A stretch of 45,233 nucleotides of DNA, taken from NCBI RefSeq assembly GCF_000281955.1, contig NZ_AKKF01000162.1:1-45233 (forward strand). Direction: 5' to 3'. This document shows positions 23,748-35,491 of the stretch, piece after piece. Every line of letters begins with the position of its first letter. Position 1 is the stretch's first letter. Position numbers and translations under genes: made by a program. The notes beneath the pieces are model-generated. The model was not told the origin of the DNA. It did not search any database and saw only the letters and a list, made by a program, of their open reading frames with translations. This DNA comes from Caulobacter sp. AP07 (GTDB lineage Bacteria > Pseudomonadota > Alphaproteobacteria > Caulobacterales > Caulobacteraceae).

Positions 23748-23758
23748 GGGCAGGGGAC

Positions 23759-24514
23759 TTGGACAGCTACGCCACGGTTCTTCAGGTCTATGTCGGCGGC
23801 CTGGTCTTCGCCCGGGTCGGGGCGATGGTCATGTTGATCCCCGGCATCGGCGAGACCGTCGTGCCGCCGCGCATCCGCCTGTCCTTCGCCGTGCTGATGG
23901 CCATGCTGCTGGCCCCGCTGGTTTCCAAGAGCATCACCGCCGTCCCGGTCGGCGTCGGCGCCCTCGCCGGCGCGGTGCTGCACGAGGTGCTGATCGGCCT
24001 GATGATCGGCGCGGTGCTGAAGATGTTCATGAGCTCGCTGACCACGGCCGGCGAAATCATCTCGATCCAGACCACCCTGTCCTTCGCCCAGACCGCCAAC
24101 CCGGCTGGCGCGCCCAGCAGCACGGCGGTGGCCACCTTCCTGTCGATGCTGGGCCTGACCCTGGTCATGGTCACCGACCTGCATCACCTGTTCATCGGGG
24201 CGATCGTCAAGTCCTACGACATCTTCCCGTTCACCCGCGCCGTGCCGGTCAACGACGCCGCCGCCCTGGCGGTGCGCACGGTGGCCGAGTCGTTCAAGCT
24301 GGGCATCCAGCTGGCCGCGCCGGTGCTGGTGTTCTCGATCGTCTTCAACCTGGCCACCGGCCTGGTCGGCCGGGTGATGCCGTCGTTCCAGATCTTCTTC
24401 GTCACCTCGCCGCTCAGCGTCATCCTGGGCCTCTCCCTGCTGGGCCTCTCGCTCGGCGGCATCGCCATGGTCTGGAGTGATCGCTACCGCGACCTCCTGG
24501 CGGTGTTCAACTAG
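23759..24514 (+). CDS. fliR: Flagellar export apparatus protein FliR
   Basis: A 251-residue membrane protein with about six helices, containing the FliR patterns FARVGAMVMLIPGIGE near the start and GLMIGAVLKMFMSSLTTAGE in the middle. It is part of the FliPQR gate through which flagellar proteins are exported. The start is a TTG at 23759, 11 bases after fliQ, preceded by AGGGGA. The longer upstream open frame runs across fliQ in another frame and is not used. It is followed by flhB after 12 bases. Confidence 0.93.
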   Translation: MDSYATVLQVYVGGLVFARVGAMVMLIPGIGETVVPPRIRLSFAVLMAMLLAPLVSKSITAVPVGVGALAGAVLHEVLIGLMIGAVLKMFMSSLTTAGEIISIQTTLSFAQTANPAGAPSSTAVATFLSMLGLTLVMVTDLHHLFIGAIVKSYDIFPFTRAVPVNDAAALAVRTVAESFKLGIQLAAPVLVFSIVFNLATGLVGRVMPSFQIFFVTSPLSVILGLSLLGLSLGGIAMVWSDRYRDLLAVFN

Positions 24515-24526
24515 GGGGACGTCGGC

Positions 24527-25600
24527 ATGGCTGATGATCAGGACGACGCTTCAAAGACAGAAGAACCAACAGCCAAGAAGCTGTCGGACGCCCGCGCCAA
24601 GGGCGACGTCCCCAAGTCGGCCGACATCTCGCAACTGGCCTCGCTGTCGGGCGCCTTCGGGGTGGTGGTGATCGCCGGCGGCTGGCTGACCCGCGATCTG
24701 GTCGGCGCCCTGACCCCCTTCCTGGCCCATGCCGGCACCATGGACGTCGAGGGCGGCATCCGGGCGATCGCCAAGACCGCGATCATGGCCGCCCTGCCGG
24801 CCGTGATCATGGTCATGGTGGTGTCCGGCCTGCTGGGCGCCGCCGCCAATGTCGGTCAGTCGGGCTTCATCCTGTCGGCCGACAAGATCAAGCCCGACCT
24901 CAAGAAGCTGGACATCATCAAGGGCCTGGGCCGGATCTTCGGTCCCGACGGCTTCGTGCAGTTCGCCAAGTCGGCCCTGAAGTTCATCGTCACCGGCGTC
25001 ATCGCCTGGTTCGTGGTCAAGCCGCACGCCTTCGAGTTCGTCAACCTGGTGGGCATGGATGTCGGGGCGATCATTCCGCTGGCGATGAAGCTGTGCGTCA
25101 AGCTGTTCTGGGCGGTGCTGATCTTCCTGATCTGCACCGCCGGCTTCGACTGGTTCTGGCAGCGCATGCGCTTCAACAAGCGCATGCGGATGAGCCTGCA
25201 GGACGTCAAGGACGAGATGAAGCAGTCCGAGGGCGACCCTCACGTCAAGGGCAAGCAGAAGCAGATGCGCATGCAGCGCTCGCGCCAGCGGATGATGCAG
25301 GCCGTACCCAAGGCGACCGTGGTCGTCATGAACCCGACCCACTACGCCGTGGCGCTGAAGTACGAGCAGGGCGAGAACGCCGCGCCGGTCTGCGTGGCCA
25401 AGGGCGTCGACGCCCTGGCCCTGCGGATCCGCGCCGTGGCCGAGGAGGCCGGGGTCTACGTGCTGGAAGACCCGCCCCTGGCCCGCGCCCTCTACGCCTC
25501 GGTCGAGGTGGACGAGCAGATCCCGGCCGACCATTTCGAGGCGGTGGCCAAGGTCATCGGCTTCGTGATGAACAACAAGAAGGCCAAGGCGCGCGGCTGA
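24527..25600 (+). CDS. flhB: Flagellar export switch protein FlhB
   Basis: A 357-residue protein: acidic N-terminus, four membrane helices (about 33-215) and a cytoplasmic domain. The self-cleavage motif NPTH is at 269-272, the same number as in enteric FlhB, where cutting between Asn and Pro switches export from rod/hook to filament substrates. VAKGVDALALRIR and the C-terminal DHFEAVAKVIGFV are also typical. GGGGGA lies upstream of the ATG. It is the last gene of the operon. Confidence 0.96.
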   Translation: MADDQDDASKTEEPTAKKLSDARAKGDVPKSADISQLASLSGAFGVVVIAGGWLTRDLVGALTPFLAHAGTMDVEGGIRAIAKTAIMAALPAVIMVMVVSGLLGAAANVGQSGFILSADKIKPDLKKLDIIKGLGRIFGPDGFVQFAKSALKFIVTGVIAWFVVKPHAFEFVNLVGMDVGAIIPLAMKLCVKLFWAVLIFLICTAGFDWFWQRMRFNKRMRMSLQDVKDEMKQSEGDPHVKGKQKQMRMQRSRQRMMQAVPKATVVVMNPTHYAVALKYEQGENAAPVCVAKGVDALALRIRAVAEEAGVYVLEDPPLARALYASVEVDEQIPADHFEAVAKVIGFVMNNKKAKARG

Positions 25601-25615
25601 GCCGGCTGAGGCCGG

Positions 25616-25969
25616 TCACGCCACGTAGCGCGCCGCCACCATCCCGACGACGGCGATCATCAGCAGACCGGCGGCGATGCGCTGGCTGCGGGCGGGATGG
25701 GCGCGGTCCAGCAGTTGGACGATCAGGGCGGCCAGGGAGGCGACGACCGCGATCATCAGCACCTGCTCGGTGCGTCCGAAGGCGCCGCCATGCACCCAGG
25801 CGCCCAGGCCCGCGCCGGTCAGGACGGCGACGACCGCGGCCCCGGTCTGCGGCCGGCGCAAGGCCTCGATCCCGGCTCCGCCCGTCCGGGCCAGCACGAA
25901 GGTCGTGCCCGCCCAGAAGATGGCGGCCAGCACGTGGAGCGACAGCAGCAGGATCAATCCGATGGTCAT
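25616..25969 (-). CDS. Small integral membrane protein
   Basis: A 117-residue protein with about four hydrophobic segments (1-22, 42-56, 66-88, 96-115). An early LHVLAAIFWAGTTF motif resembles the first helix of CopD/DUF2269-type membrane proteins with a membrane histidine, but I cannot assign a function. It converges with flhB (15-base gap) and is divergent from the MarR gene. The 35-nt palindrome between them suggests MarR control. It might be an efflux- or stress-related membrane protein; that is speculation. Confidence 0.75.
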   Translation of the reverse strand: MTIGLILLLSLHVLAAIFWAGTTFVLARTGGAGIEALRRPQTGAAVVAVLTGAGLGAWVHGGAFGRTEQVLMIAVVASLAALIVQLLDRAHPARSQRIAAGLLMIAVVGMVAARYVA

Positions 25970-26016
25970 GGCGGGGTCCTTTCGCGAAGGGCGACGCGCC
26001 GTTCTGGCGCGGCGAA

Positions 26017-26051
26017 ATACATAGACATCGAATCATTCGATGTCTATGTAT
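26017..26051. promoter_or_regulatory. 35-nt perfect palindrome, probable MarR operator
   Basis: Arms ATACATAGACATCGAAT (26017-26033) and ATTCGATGTCTATGTAT (26035-26051) are exact reverse complements around one central C. It lies in the gap between the divergent membrane-protein and MarR genes and covers the first possible MarR start codons (26040 and 26046). MarR dimers bind such inverted repeats and usually repress themselves and the divergent gene. Confidence 0.8.
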
Positions 26052-26492
26052 CGGGTCGTGAAACCTGCCAAACCCCCGATCGGCTTCGTGCTGTTCCAGA
26101 CCTCGAAGGTGGTCGCCCGTGCGTTCGACGACGCCATGGTCGAGGCCGGCGGGTCGCAGCCGACCTGGCTGGTCCTGCTGTCGCTGATGCCCGGCGGCGA
26201 GCGAAGCCAGTCCGAGCTGGCCCAGGCGGTCGGCGTCCAGGGCCCGACCCTGACCCACCACCTCAACGGCCTGGAGGCCCAGGGGCTGATCGTCCGGGCT
26301 CGCGACCCGGTCGACCGCCGCTCGCACCAGGTGACCCTGACGCCGGCCGGACGGGCCCGGTTCCTGACGTTGCGCCAGACCGCCGAGCGCTTCGACGCCC
26401 GCCTGCGCGGCGACCTCGGCGACGCGGCGGTGGACCAACTGCGCGACCTGCTGGCCCAACTGCGCGTCAATGTCAGCGGCGGGGAAGCCTAG
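26040..26492 (+). CDS. MarR-family transcriptional regulator
   Basis: Up to 150 residues. A MarR winged-helix domain: first helix GFVLFQTSKVVARAF, recognition region SQSELAQAVGVQGPTLTHHL, and the wing VRARDPVDRRSHQVTLTPAG with the conserved DxRS/DRR pattern. The start is uncertain: ATG at 26040 and ATG at 26046 lie inside the palindrome, while GTG at 26058 would begin just before the first helix and lose only six residues. None has a good Shine-Dalgarno, so a leaderless or short-leader mRNA is possible. It probably represses itself and the divergent membrane protein. The ligand is unknown. Confidence 0.88.
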   Translation: MSMYRVVKPAKPPIGFVLFQTSKVVARAFDDAMVEAGGSQPTWLVLLSLMPGGERSQSELAQAVGVQGPTLTHHLNGLEAQGLIVRARDPVDRRSHQVTLTPAGRARFLTLRQTAERFDARLRGDLGDAAVDQLRDLLAQLRVNVSGGEA

Positions 26493-26505
26493 GCGGCGCG
26501 ACTCA

Positions 26506-26520
26506 ATTCCGTCACGGAAT
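26506..26520. promoter_or_regulatory. 15-bp palindrome upstream of cckA
   Basis: ATTCCGT-C-ACGGAAT, perfect 7-bp arms around one base, 14 bases after the MarR stop and 107 bases before cckA. It could be an operator in the cckA promoter or a short hairpin ending the MarR transcript; no T run follows. Confidence 0.35.
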
Positions 26521-26626
26521 CGGCAATCGATCACGGATCGCGCTCTGAAGGCGCGTAAGGAGTATCCTGTCCCGCGAATCGAGGGGACAAGGTCCCGTAA
26601 AGGCTGAAGAAGGATATCGGTCCCCC

Positions 26627-28726
26627 ATGACCGAGGCGTCCCTGAAAGACATCGACGTAAAGGATATTCCCGGCGCCAAGCGTCGCCCCGACCTCCTGAT
26701 CTGGGGCGCGGCGGTGTTCCTGGTGCTGGCCGCCGTGTTCGCCGCCGCGCCCGCCCTGCGCGCCGGACCGACCACCCTGGCGGGCCTGTTGCTGCTGGGC
26801 GGCGTCGCCGGCGTGGCGATCCTGGGCCTGGTGGCCATCCGCGCCTCGGCCTCGACCCAGGACCAGGACCTGGACGGCGCCGAGACCTTCATCGACGCCC
26901 TGTCCGAACCCGCCGCCCTGACCGCCGCCGACGGCCGGGTGCTGGCCGCCAACGACGCCTGGGCCCAGACCGTGGGCGACGCCCGCCGCCTGCCCAAGGG
27001 CGCGGCCGGGGCCGGCCTGTTCGCCGCTCTGGTCAAGGCCCGTGGCGGCGAGCGCGCCGACGGGGTGCTGATCCTCGCCGGCCAGCCCCATCGCGCCGAG
27101 GCCTTCCGCCTGCGCGGTGGCCGGCTGCTGGTGCGCCTGCCCGTGGTGATCGAAGCGCCGGCCCCGCCGCCGGCGGTCGCCCCGGCCCCGGCCGTGGCGG
27201 AGGCCGCCCCGGCCCCGCGCACCCTGGACGCCTTCTCCGGCGCCTCGCCGTTCGGAGCGGCCCTGCTGGAAGGCCTGGACCCGTTCAATTCGCGCGTTCT
27301 CGAGGCCAATCCGGCCCTGACCGCCATGGCCGGTCCTGTGCCGGCCGGCACGCTGTTCGGCGCCCTGATCGACCCGCCGTCGCGGGCTGACGCCGACGCC
27401 CGCCTGGCCGAGGGCAAGGCGGGGCCGTTCGAGGTGCGCCTGGCCCGCGACCCGACCCGCATCGCCCACCTCTATCTCTACCGCGCCGAAGGGCGGCTGG
27501 TGGCCTATCTGATCGACGTCTCCGAGCAGAAGCAGATGGAGCTGCAGCTCGCCCAGGCTCAAAAGATGCAGGCCATCGGCCAGCTGGCCGGCGGCGTGGC
27601 CCACGACTTCAACAATCTGCTGACCGCCATCCAGTTGCGCCTGGACGAACTGCTGCACCGCCACCCGGTCGGGGACCCGTCCTATGAGGGCCTCAACGAG
27701 ATCCGCCAGACCGGCGTCCGCGCCGCCGACCTGGTGCGCAAGCTGCTGGCTTTCAGCCGCAAGCAGACCGTGCAGCGCGAGGTGCTGGAACTGGGCGAAC
27801 TGATCAGCGAATTCGAGGTCCTGCTGCGCCGCCTGTTGCGCGAGGACGTCAAGCTGGTCACCGACTACGGCCGCGACCTGCCGCAGGTGCGGGCGGACAA
27901 GAGCCAGCTCGAGACCGCCGTCATGAACCTGGCCGTCAACGCCCGCGACGCGGTGCGGGCGGCCAAGGGCGGCGGCGTGGTGCGCATCCGCGTCGCCCGC
28001 CTGACCCAGGAAGAGGCCCAGGGCCTGGGCTTCCCCGGCGCCTTGGGCGACCAGGCGTTCATCGAGGTCAGCGACGACGGCCCCGGCATCCCGCCCGAGG
28101 TGATGGGCAAGATTTTCGACCCGTTCTTCACCACCAAGCCGGTGGGCGAGGGCACGGGCCTGGGCCTGGCCACGGTCTACGGCATCGTCAAGCAGAGCGA
28201 CGGCTGGATCCATGTCCACAGCCGTCCGAACGAGGGCGCGGCCTTCCGCATCTTCCTGCCGGTCTACGAGGCCACCCCCGCCCAGCAGGCCGCCGCGGCG
28301 GCGGCCCTGGCGGTCGCCGAACCGGCCAGGCCGCGTCCGCCCCGCGACCTGTCGGGCGCCGGCCGCATCCTGTTCGTCGAGGACGAGGACGCCGTGCGCG
28401 GCGTCGCCGCCCGCTTGCTGCGCGCCCGGGGCTACGAGGTCCTGGAAGCCTGCGACGGCGAGGAGGCCCTGCTGATCGCCGAGGAGCACGCCGGGACCAT
28501 CGACCTGCTGATCAGCGACGTGATCATGCCCGGCATCGACGGCCCGACCCTGCTCAAGAAGGCCCGTCCCTATCTGGGCAACGCCCCGGTGATGTTCATC
28601 AGCGGCTATGCCGAGGCCGAGTTCAGCGACCTGCTGGAGGGCGAGACGGGCGTCACCTTCCTGCCCAAGCCGATCGACATCAAGACCCTGGCCGAGCGGG
28701 TCAAGCAGCAGATGGCGGCGGCTTAG
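26627..28726 (+). CDS. cckA: Cell-cycle hybrid histidine kinase CckA
   Basis: A 699-residue inner-membrane hybrid kinase. Two membrane helices (about 23-43, 50-71), two PAS-like sensor regions (about 85-170, 205-295) with an Ala/Pro-rich linker (177-197), and a DHp domain with the phospho-histidine H326 in GGVAHDFNN. The ATP-binding domain has [10 protein letters not shown] (434-443), DDGPGIPP (483-490) and GTGLGL, and a C-terminal receiver has D631 in DVIMPGIDG. In Caulobacter crescentus CckA the same residues are H322 and D623, and CckA passes phosphate through ChpT to CtrA and CpdR, with c-di-GMP switching it to phosphatase. Domain order and length match. An Ala-rich insertion (about 551-570) precedes the receiver. 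Confidence 0.95.
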   Translation: MTEASLKDIDVKDIPGAKRRPDLLIWGAAVFLVLAAVFAAAPALRAGPTTLAGLLLLGGVAGVAILGLVAIRASASTQDQDLDGAETFIDALSEPAALTAADGRVLAANDAWAQTVGDARRLPKGAAGAGLFAALVKARGGERADGVLILAGQPHRAEAFRLRGGRLLVRLPVVIEAPAPPPAVAPAPAVAEAAPAPRTLDAFSGASPFGAALLEGLDPFNSRVLEANPALTAMAGPVPAGTLFGALIDPPSRADADARLAEGKAGPFEVRLARDPTRIAHLYLYRAEGRLVAYLIDVSEQKQMELQLAQAQKMQAIGQLAGGVAHDFNNLLTAIQLRLDELLHRHPVGDPSYEGLNEIRQTGVRAADLVRKLLAFSRKQTVQREVLELGELISEFEVLLRRLLREDVKLVTDYGRDLPQVRADKSQLETAVMNLAVNARDAVRAAKGGGVVRIRVARLTQEEAQGLGFPGALGDQAFIEVSDDGPGIPPEVMGKIFDPFFTTKPVGEGTGLGLATVYGIVKQSDGWIHVHSRPNEGAAFRIFLPVYEATPAQQAAAAAALAVAEPARPRPPRDLSGAGRILFVEDEDAVRGVAARLLRARGYEVLEACDGEEALLIAEEHAGTIDLLISDVIMPGIDGPTLLKKARPYLGNAPVMFISGYAEAEFSDLLEGETGVTFLPKPIDIKTLAERVKQQMAAA

Positions 28727-28762
28727 AGCAAGTCGCGCGATATAGGAATCGCGCGACTTGCT
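28727..28762 (+). terminator. Perfect 15-bp hairpin after cckA
   Basis: AGCAAGTCGCGCGAT (28727-28741) and ATCGCGCGACTTGCT (28748-28762) with a 6-base loop, beginning directly after the cckA stop codon. No immediate T tract follows, but TTTTTGTTTT comes about 12 bases later. Likely terminator or mRNA 3'-end stabiliser. Confidence 0.7.
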
Positions 28763-28784
28763 GTAGCTCTAGATTTTTGTTTTC

Positions 28785-28829
28785 GCATCGTTTTTGCGGA
28801 AAACCGGTGTCCGCTTTTCCGCACGATGC
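28785..28829. repeat. Intergenic palindromic repeat (GCGGAAAA type)
   Basis: GCATCG...GCGGAAAA (28785-28803) faces TTTTCCGC...CGATGC (28815-28829) around ACCGGTGTCCGC. It resembles the widespread alphaproteobacterial intergenic element with the core GCGGAAAACCGGT and a flanking CTAGAGC, here seen as GCTCTAG on both sides. Confidence 0.7.
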
Positions 28830-28853
28830 TCTAGGAGTGGCGGGCGTGGACCG

Positions 28854-29984
28854 TCAGCCCGCCCAGGCCATCTTCGTCTCTTCCTGAGAGAAGGCCATGC
28901 TGTCTTCGAAGTCCAGGAACAGGTCCATGAGTTCGTCGGGTGAAGCTATCCGGGGCTTGCCGTAAGGGAAACGGTAGCGCCAGAAGCTGACGACGTGCTG
29001 GATCGCTCCCAGCTGCTCACCCAGATCGGCGAACATGCCGGGCGCCGAGAGCAGGAATTCGCGGAACGCCACGGGTTGGCCCTGCAGGGTCAGGGAGGCG
29101 TAGGCGCGGTTATAGACGTCCAGCATCGCCTGAACGTTCGCCCACGTCCGCCTCATGGTGGCCTGCAGGCGTCTCTTGGCTTCGGGGATGTAGGCGGCGG
29201 CCTCGATGTCCTTGGGGCCGCGCCCCTGAATCTGGGCGATTTCCACCATGACCTGGCTCACGGCCTTGGACAGATCGCTGAGCACCCATTTGTAGTAGAG
29301 GAAACCGCGCCAGGAGAACACGCCGTCGCTGTATTCCTTGTCGCTGAGTTTCAAGGTCGTCTTCAGCGGTTCGAAGCCGCTGTCGGGAGTGTTGGACAAC
29401 AGCTTTTCCACCAGGCGAGACGCATTCGCGTGGGCGACATGGTTTTCCGAGCTGGAAAGCTCAACCAAGGCGATGATCTCGTCGCGGACGAAGTCGAACA
29501 TCCGCTGCACGTCGGCGGCGGAGATCCCGAAATAACCCTGATCAGGTTCGATGCCGTGGGCTTTGAGATGCTCGCGCAGGAGAAAGGGGTCCAGCGAGGG
29601 CAGGCCGTCGAGCAGTTCGAGCACTTGCCGGTCGGCGGAGCCCGGTTTGAGGTCTTCGCCGAACACCATCGATACGACCTGGTCGAAGTCCTTCTGGCCG
29701 ATGAGCACCGTCCGAGCGCCAACACGCAGGTCCGCTCCGTCGATGGGGATCAGGAGTTTGGTGGCCGTGGGGCGAGGTGTCGAGAAATGTACGTACTCCG
29801 CCGGCCTCAGGCGGTGCTTCAGGATGATGCTGCGATCGAGCAGCCTGTTCCTGAACAGGGGCGTCACCGGCGCCTCGCCATTCTTCTCGAATCCGCGATG
29901 GACCGCCAGAAGATTGAGGACCCGGGCCGTCGAGGCGGATCGCTCAAGGGCCGTCAGACGGCGGATGCTCCGGTCGTTTTCCAT
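28854..29984 (-). CDS. Unrecognised 376-residue protein
   Basis: A complete soluble-looking protein with no signal peptide, membrane span or motif I can name. It begins MENDRSIRRLTALERSAS, has a short predicted beta region (about 62-100: YVHFSTPRPTATKLLIPIDG), then mainly helical, charged sequence to the end (FLDFEDSMAFSQEETKMAW). GC content is lower than its neighbours: 58% over 29341-29460, against 77% in a 60-base stretch of alaS. That suggests later acquisition. Minus-strand GGGCTGGAG stands about 15 bases before the ATG. Upstream is an AT-rich region with a TAGAAT-like -10 (30014-30019) and the palindrome CAATTAATTG (30036-30045). It lies between the cckA repeats and the Fur-like gene. 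Confidence 0.75.
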   Translation of the reverse strand: MENDRSIRRLTALERSASTARVLNLLAVHRGFEKNGEAPVTPLFRNRLLDRSIILKHRLRPAEYVHFSTPRPTATKLLIPIDGADLRVGARTVLIGQKDFDQVVSMVFGEDLKPGSADRQVLELLDGLPSLDPFLLREHLKAHGIEPDQGYFGISAADVQRMFDFVRDEIIALVELSSSENHVAHANASRLVEKLLSNTPDSGFEPLKTTLKLSDKEYSDGVFSWRGFLYYKWVLSDLSKAVSQVMVEIAQIQGRGPKDIEAAAYIPEAKRRLQATMRRTWANVQAMLDVYNRAYASLTLQGQPVAFREFLLSAPGMFADLGEQLGAIQHVVSFWRYRFPYGKPRIASPDELMDLFLDFEDSMAFSQEETKMAWAG

Positions 29985-30013
29985 CTCGTCGTCAAAATCT
30001 CCAGCCCTCTGCT

Positions 30014-30045
30014 ATTCTAGATCTCGTCGGCTTCTCAATTAATTG
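30014..30045 (-). promoter_or_regulatory. AT-rich candidate promoter of the unrecognised gene
   Basis: On the minus strand, the palindrome CAATTAATTG (30036-30045) is followed by TAGAAT (30019-30014), close to a -10 consensus, 30 bases before the ATG. The AT-rich island stands out from the GC-rich surroundings. The remaining bases to 30132 hold nothing I can assign. Confidence 0.4.
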
Positions 30046-30132
30046 ACGAAGCAAAAGACACGCGCGACCCATGGTCGCAACGCCGGCGGGACGACGACAA
30101 TGGCGTGGGGGTCACGGCGCGCACCGCGCCGG

Positions 30133-30612
30133 TCACGTCTCCGGATCCGACCGCCGCCGGCCGACCGCGCTCCGGGCCGCCGGTTCGACCGCCGCCATCG
30201 GATCGCGGCGGAAGCGCACGACGATCTCCACGCTGTCCGGCCGCTCGTCCAGGGCCTGGCGGACCATGACCAGCAGGGTTTCGGCTGAGACGTGCAGGTC
30301 CACGATCTGCGCCGACTCTTCATAGATCAGGTGGGAATGCGGCTCGGGCACGGTGTCGAAGACCAGCTCGGTCGTCGTCGTGGGCAGCCGGCCGACGAGC
30401 CCATGGTCGGCGAGGGTTTCAAGGTGGTGGGCCAGTTCGGCCTGCGTCATCGCCAGCCCCGCCTCGGCGGCCATGTCCGCCACCTCCGCCAGGGTGAGAT
30501 GCGTCTCCGGCGCGGCCCGCAACAGGGCGAGCAGACGCGGCAGCGCGCCGTGGCCAGGCAGGCCGGTACGGCGCAGTTCCTCCCGAAACACGGCTTCCAC
30601 CGCGTGGGGCAT
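30133..30612 (-). CDS. Fur-family-like transcriptional regulator
   Basis: A 159-residue protein with a Fur-type winged helix (about 10-65: LTLAEVADMAAEAGLAMTQA...LETLADHGLVGRL) and a reduced dimerisation domain (about 70-135). The metal-site histidine cluster is kept in part (EPHSHLIYEE and VDLHVS). It lacks the CxxC pairs of the structural zinc site, as in Irr-like and other divergent Fur proteins. It lies 119 bases downstream of katG on the same strand, which fits peroxide- or iron-linked regulation. Alternatives are Irr-like or PerR-like roles; sequence alone does not decide. Confidence 0.75.
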   Translation of the reverse strand: MPHAVEAVFREELRRTGLPGHGALPRLLALLRAAPETHLTLAEVADMAAEAGLAMTQAELAHHLETLADHGLVGRLPTTTTELVFDTVPEPHSHLIYEESAQIVDLHVSAETLLVMVRQALDERPDSVEIVVRFRRDPMAAVEPAARSAVGRRRSDPET

Positions 30613-30684
30613 CCAGGCGTCCTCCCAAGGCGTCGGAGTGATCGCGGTCGTGCGGCGCCGCGTTCTGGTCCCGACCTTGAAGCT

Positions 30685-30713
30685 GGGACGCGGCCGGGTT
30701 TCAGCCGCGTCCC
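30685..30713 (-). terminator. Hairpin after katG
   Basis: GGGACGCGGC (30685-30694) and GCCGCGTCCC (30704-30713), a perfect 10-bp stem with a 9-base loop, 18 bases beyond the katG stop and before the Fur-like gene. No T run is seen in the katG direction, so it may only attenuate. Confidence 0.55.
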
Positions 30714-30731
30714 AAAGTCATTCCATCCCCA

Positions 30732-34155
<3,424 letters not shown>

Positions 34156-34680
34156 CTAGCCCCGCCGCAGCAGCACGGTCGGCGAGTCCTTGTAGGTGGT
34201 CCGCGTCACCTCGCGGAATCCCATCCGGCCGGCCAGCTTCAGCGAGGGCGCGTTGTCGGGGTCGATGATGCAGACCACCGGATCGGCGCCCCATTGGGCC
34301 TCGCCCCAGTCCAGGCCGGCGGTCACCGCCTCGGAGGCGAAGCCCTTGCCGTGGGACCAGGTCGCCAGCACCCAGCCCATCTCGGGTATTCCGTCGATCG
34401 ACGGCTCCAGCCCGCGGTGGAAGTCGGCGAAGCCGACCTCGCCGACATAGCGGCCGGTGGCGGTCTCGCGCACCGCCCAATAGCCGTAGCCCAGCAGCGC
34501 CCACAGGCCCCGAGCCCGCAGCATCCGCGCCCAGCTCTCCTCCGGCGTCGAAGTGCGGCCGCCGACGTGCCGGGTGACCAGCGGATCGCTCCACAGCGCG
34601 GCGCTGTCCTCGAAGTCCGACAGCTCCGGAGGAGACAGGCTCAGGCGCGGGGTGGTCAGGACGGGCGGGAACGACGACAT
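34156..34680 (-). CDS. GNAT-family N-acetyltransferase (RimJ/RimL type)
   Basis: A 174-residue acetyl-CoA-dependent transferase. It begins with the RimJ/L pattern LTTPRLSLSPPELSDFEDSA and continues with YVGEVGFADFHRG, the beta4 segment GIPEMGWVLATWSHGKGFASE (acetyl-CoA pyrophosphate loop, with the family Q/R-x-x-G-x-A/G as HGKGFA) and NAPSLKLAGRMGFREV. ATG at 34680 has AGG about 7 bases upstream; 34686 is an alternative. It may acetylate a protein N-terminus, an amine or a drug; the substrate is unknown. Confidence 0.87.
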   Translation of the reverse strand: MSSFPPVLTTPRLSLSPPELSDFEDSAALWSDPLVTRHVGGRTSTPEESWARMLRARGLWALLGYGYWAVRETATGRYVGEVGFADFHRGLEPSIDGIPEMGWVLATWSHGKGFASEAVTAGLDWGEAQWGADPVVCIIDPDNAPSLKLAGRMGFREVTRTTYKDSPTVLLRRG

Positions 34681-34761
34681 CGGCATCCTGTTTGCGAGGG
34701 GCGGCGCGGTCAGCCTATACCGGCCTTCGCCCTGACAGCCATACAGCCTGAGCGTTTATCC

Positions 34762-35139
34762 ATGACCACGCCGCAGGACGCCATCGCCGCCCGCCGCAAG
34801 CTGACCAACCGGCTGATCGCCGGCAAGGACGCCCGCCGCCTGGCGCCGTTCTTCAGCCCCGACATCAAGGTGATCGCCGGCGACGGTTCGCTGATCCTGG
34901 GGGCGCGGGACGTGCTGGCCGCCTTCGCCGGTCAGTTCGCCGACCCCGACTTCGTGGCCTATGTGCGCACCCCGCAGCGCATCGAACTCGACGCCGACGG
35001 CGCGCGGGCCGCCGAGCACGGGACCTGGGTCGGGACGGCGCGCGGCGCCGCCGACCAGAGCGGGAGCTATCTGGCGACCTGGCGAAAGGTCACCGGCCAG
35101 TGGGTGATCGAGAACGAGCTGTTCGTGACGCTGCGTTGA
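34762..35139 (+). CDS. NTF2-like / DUF4440-type protein
   Basis: A 125-residue single-domain cone-fold protein: helical start DAIAARRKLTNRLIAGKD, FFSPDIKVIAGDGSLILGARDV, and end strands HGTWVGTARG, GSYLATWRKVTGQWVIENELFV. Such proteins include small-molecule-binding proteins and ketosteroid-isomerase-like enzymes; no catalytic residues can be named with confidence. It is divergent from the acetyltransferase gene, with 81 bases between. No signal peptide, so cytoplasmic. Confidence 0.82.
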   Translation: MTTPQDAIAARRKLTNRLIAGKDARRLAPFFSPDIKVIAGDGSLILGARDVLAAFAGQFADPDFVAYVRTPQRIELDADGARAAEHGTWVGTARGAADQSGSYLATWRKVTGQWVIENELFVTLR

Positions 35140-35197
35140 GCGCTGCGGACAGTTATCTGACCCAGGCCTGGGAGTGCGTCTTCAACTCAAAAATTCC

Positions 35198-35286
35198 GTC
35201 ATCACCCGCTTTATGCGGGTGACCCAAGCGGCGCTGGACATGGCGTCAGACTCTGCTTGGGTCCCCCGAACAAGTCGGGGGATGAC
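35198..35286. repeat. Intergenic palindromic repeat (GTCATC...GATGAC type)
   Basis: Nested inverted repeats: GTCATC ends (35198-35203) with GATGAC (35281-35286), ACCCGC/GCGGGT, CCCAAGC/GCTTGGG and CCCCCGA/TCGGGGG. It is related in its outer ends to the element at 43635-43735. The flanking gap (35140-35491) also holds the palindrome CCCAGGCCTGGG (35161-35172) and a hairpin TTGCCC/GGGCAA (35428-35443), but no gene I can support. Confidence 0.8.
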
Positions 35287-35491
35287 GACTGTGGGTGGGG
35301 CAAGGCGCCAGAATATCCGCAGACACGAAATTGCTCCTCTGAGCCAACTGTCCACAGCGCCTAGGGCTTTCGGCCGCACGAAACATGCGCTCCGTCGCAA
35401 GATGACGGGAAATTAATCCCAGCGCCGTTGCCCCGCCGGGCAAGGGCCTCTACCCCTTTGCGCCAACAGATTGAGGGAAGGGGACCCCACC

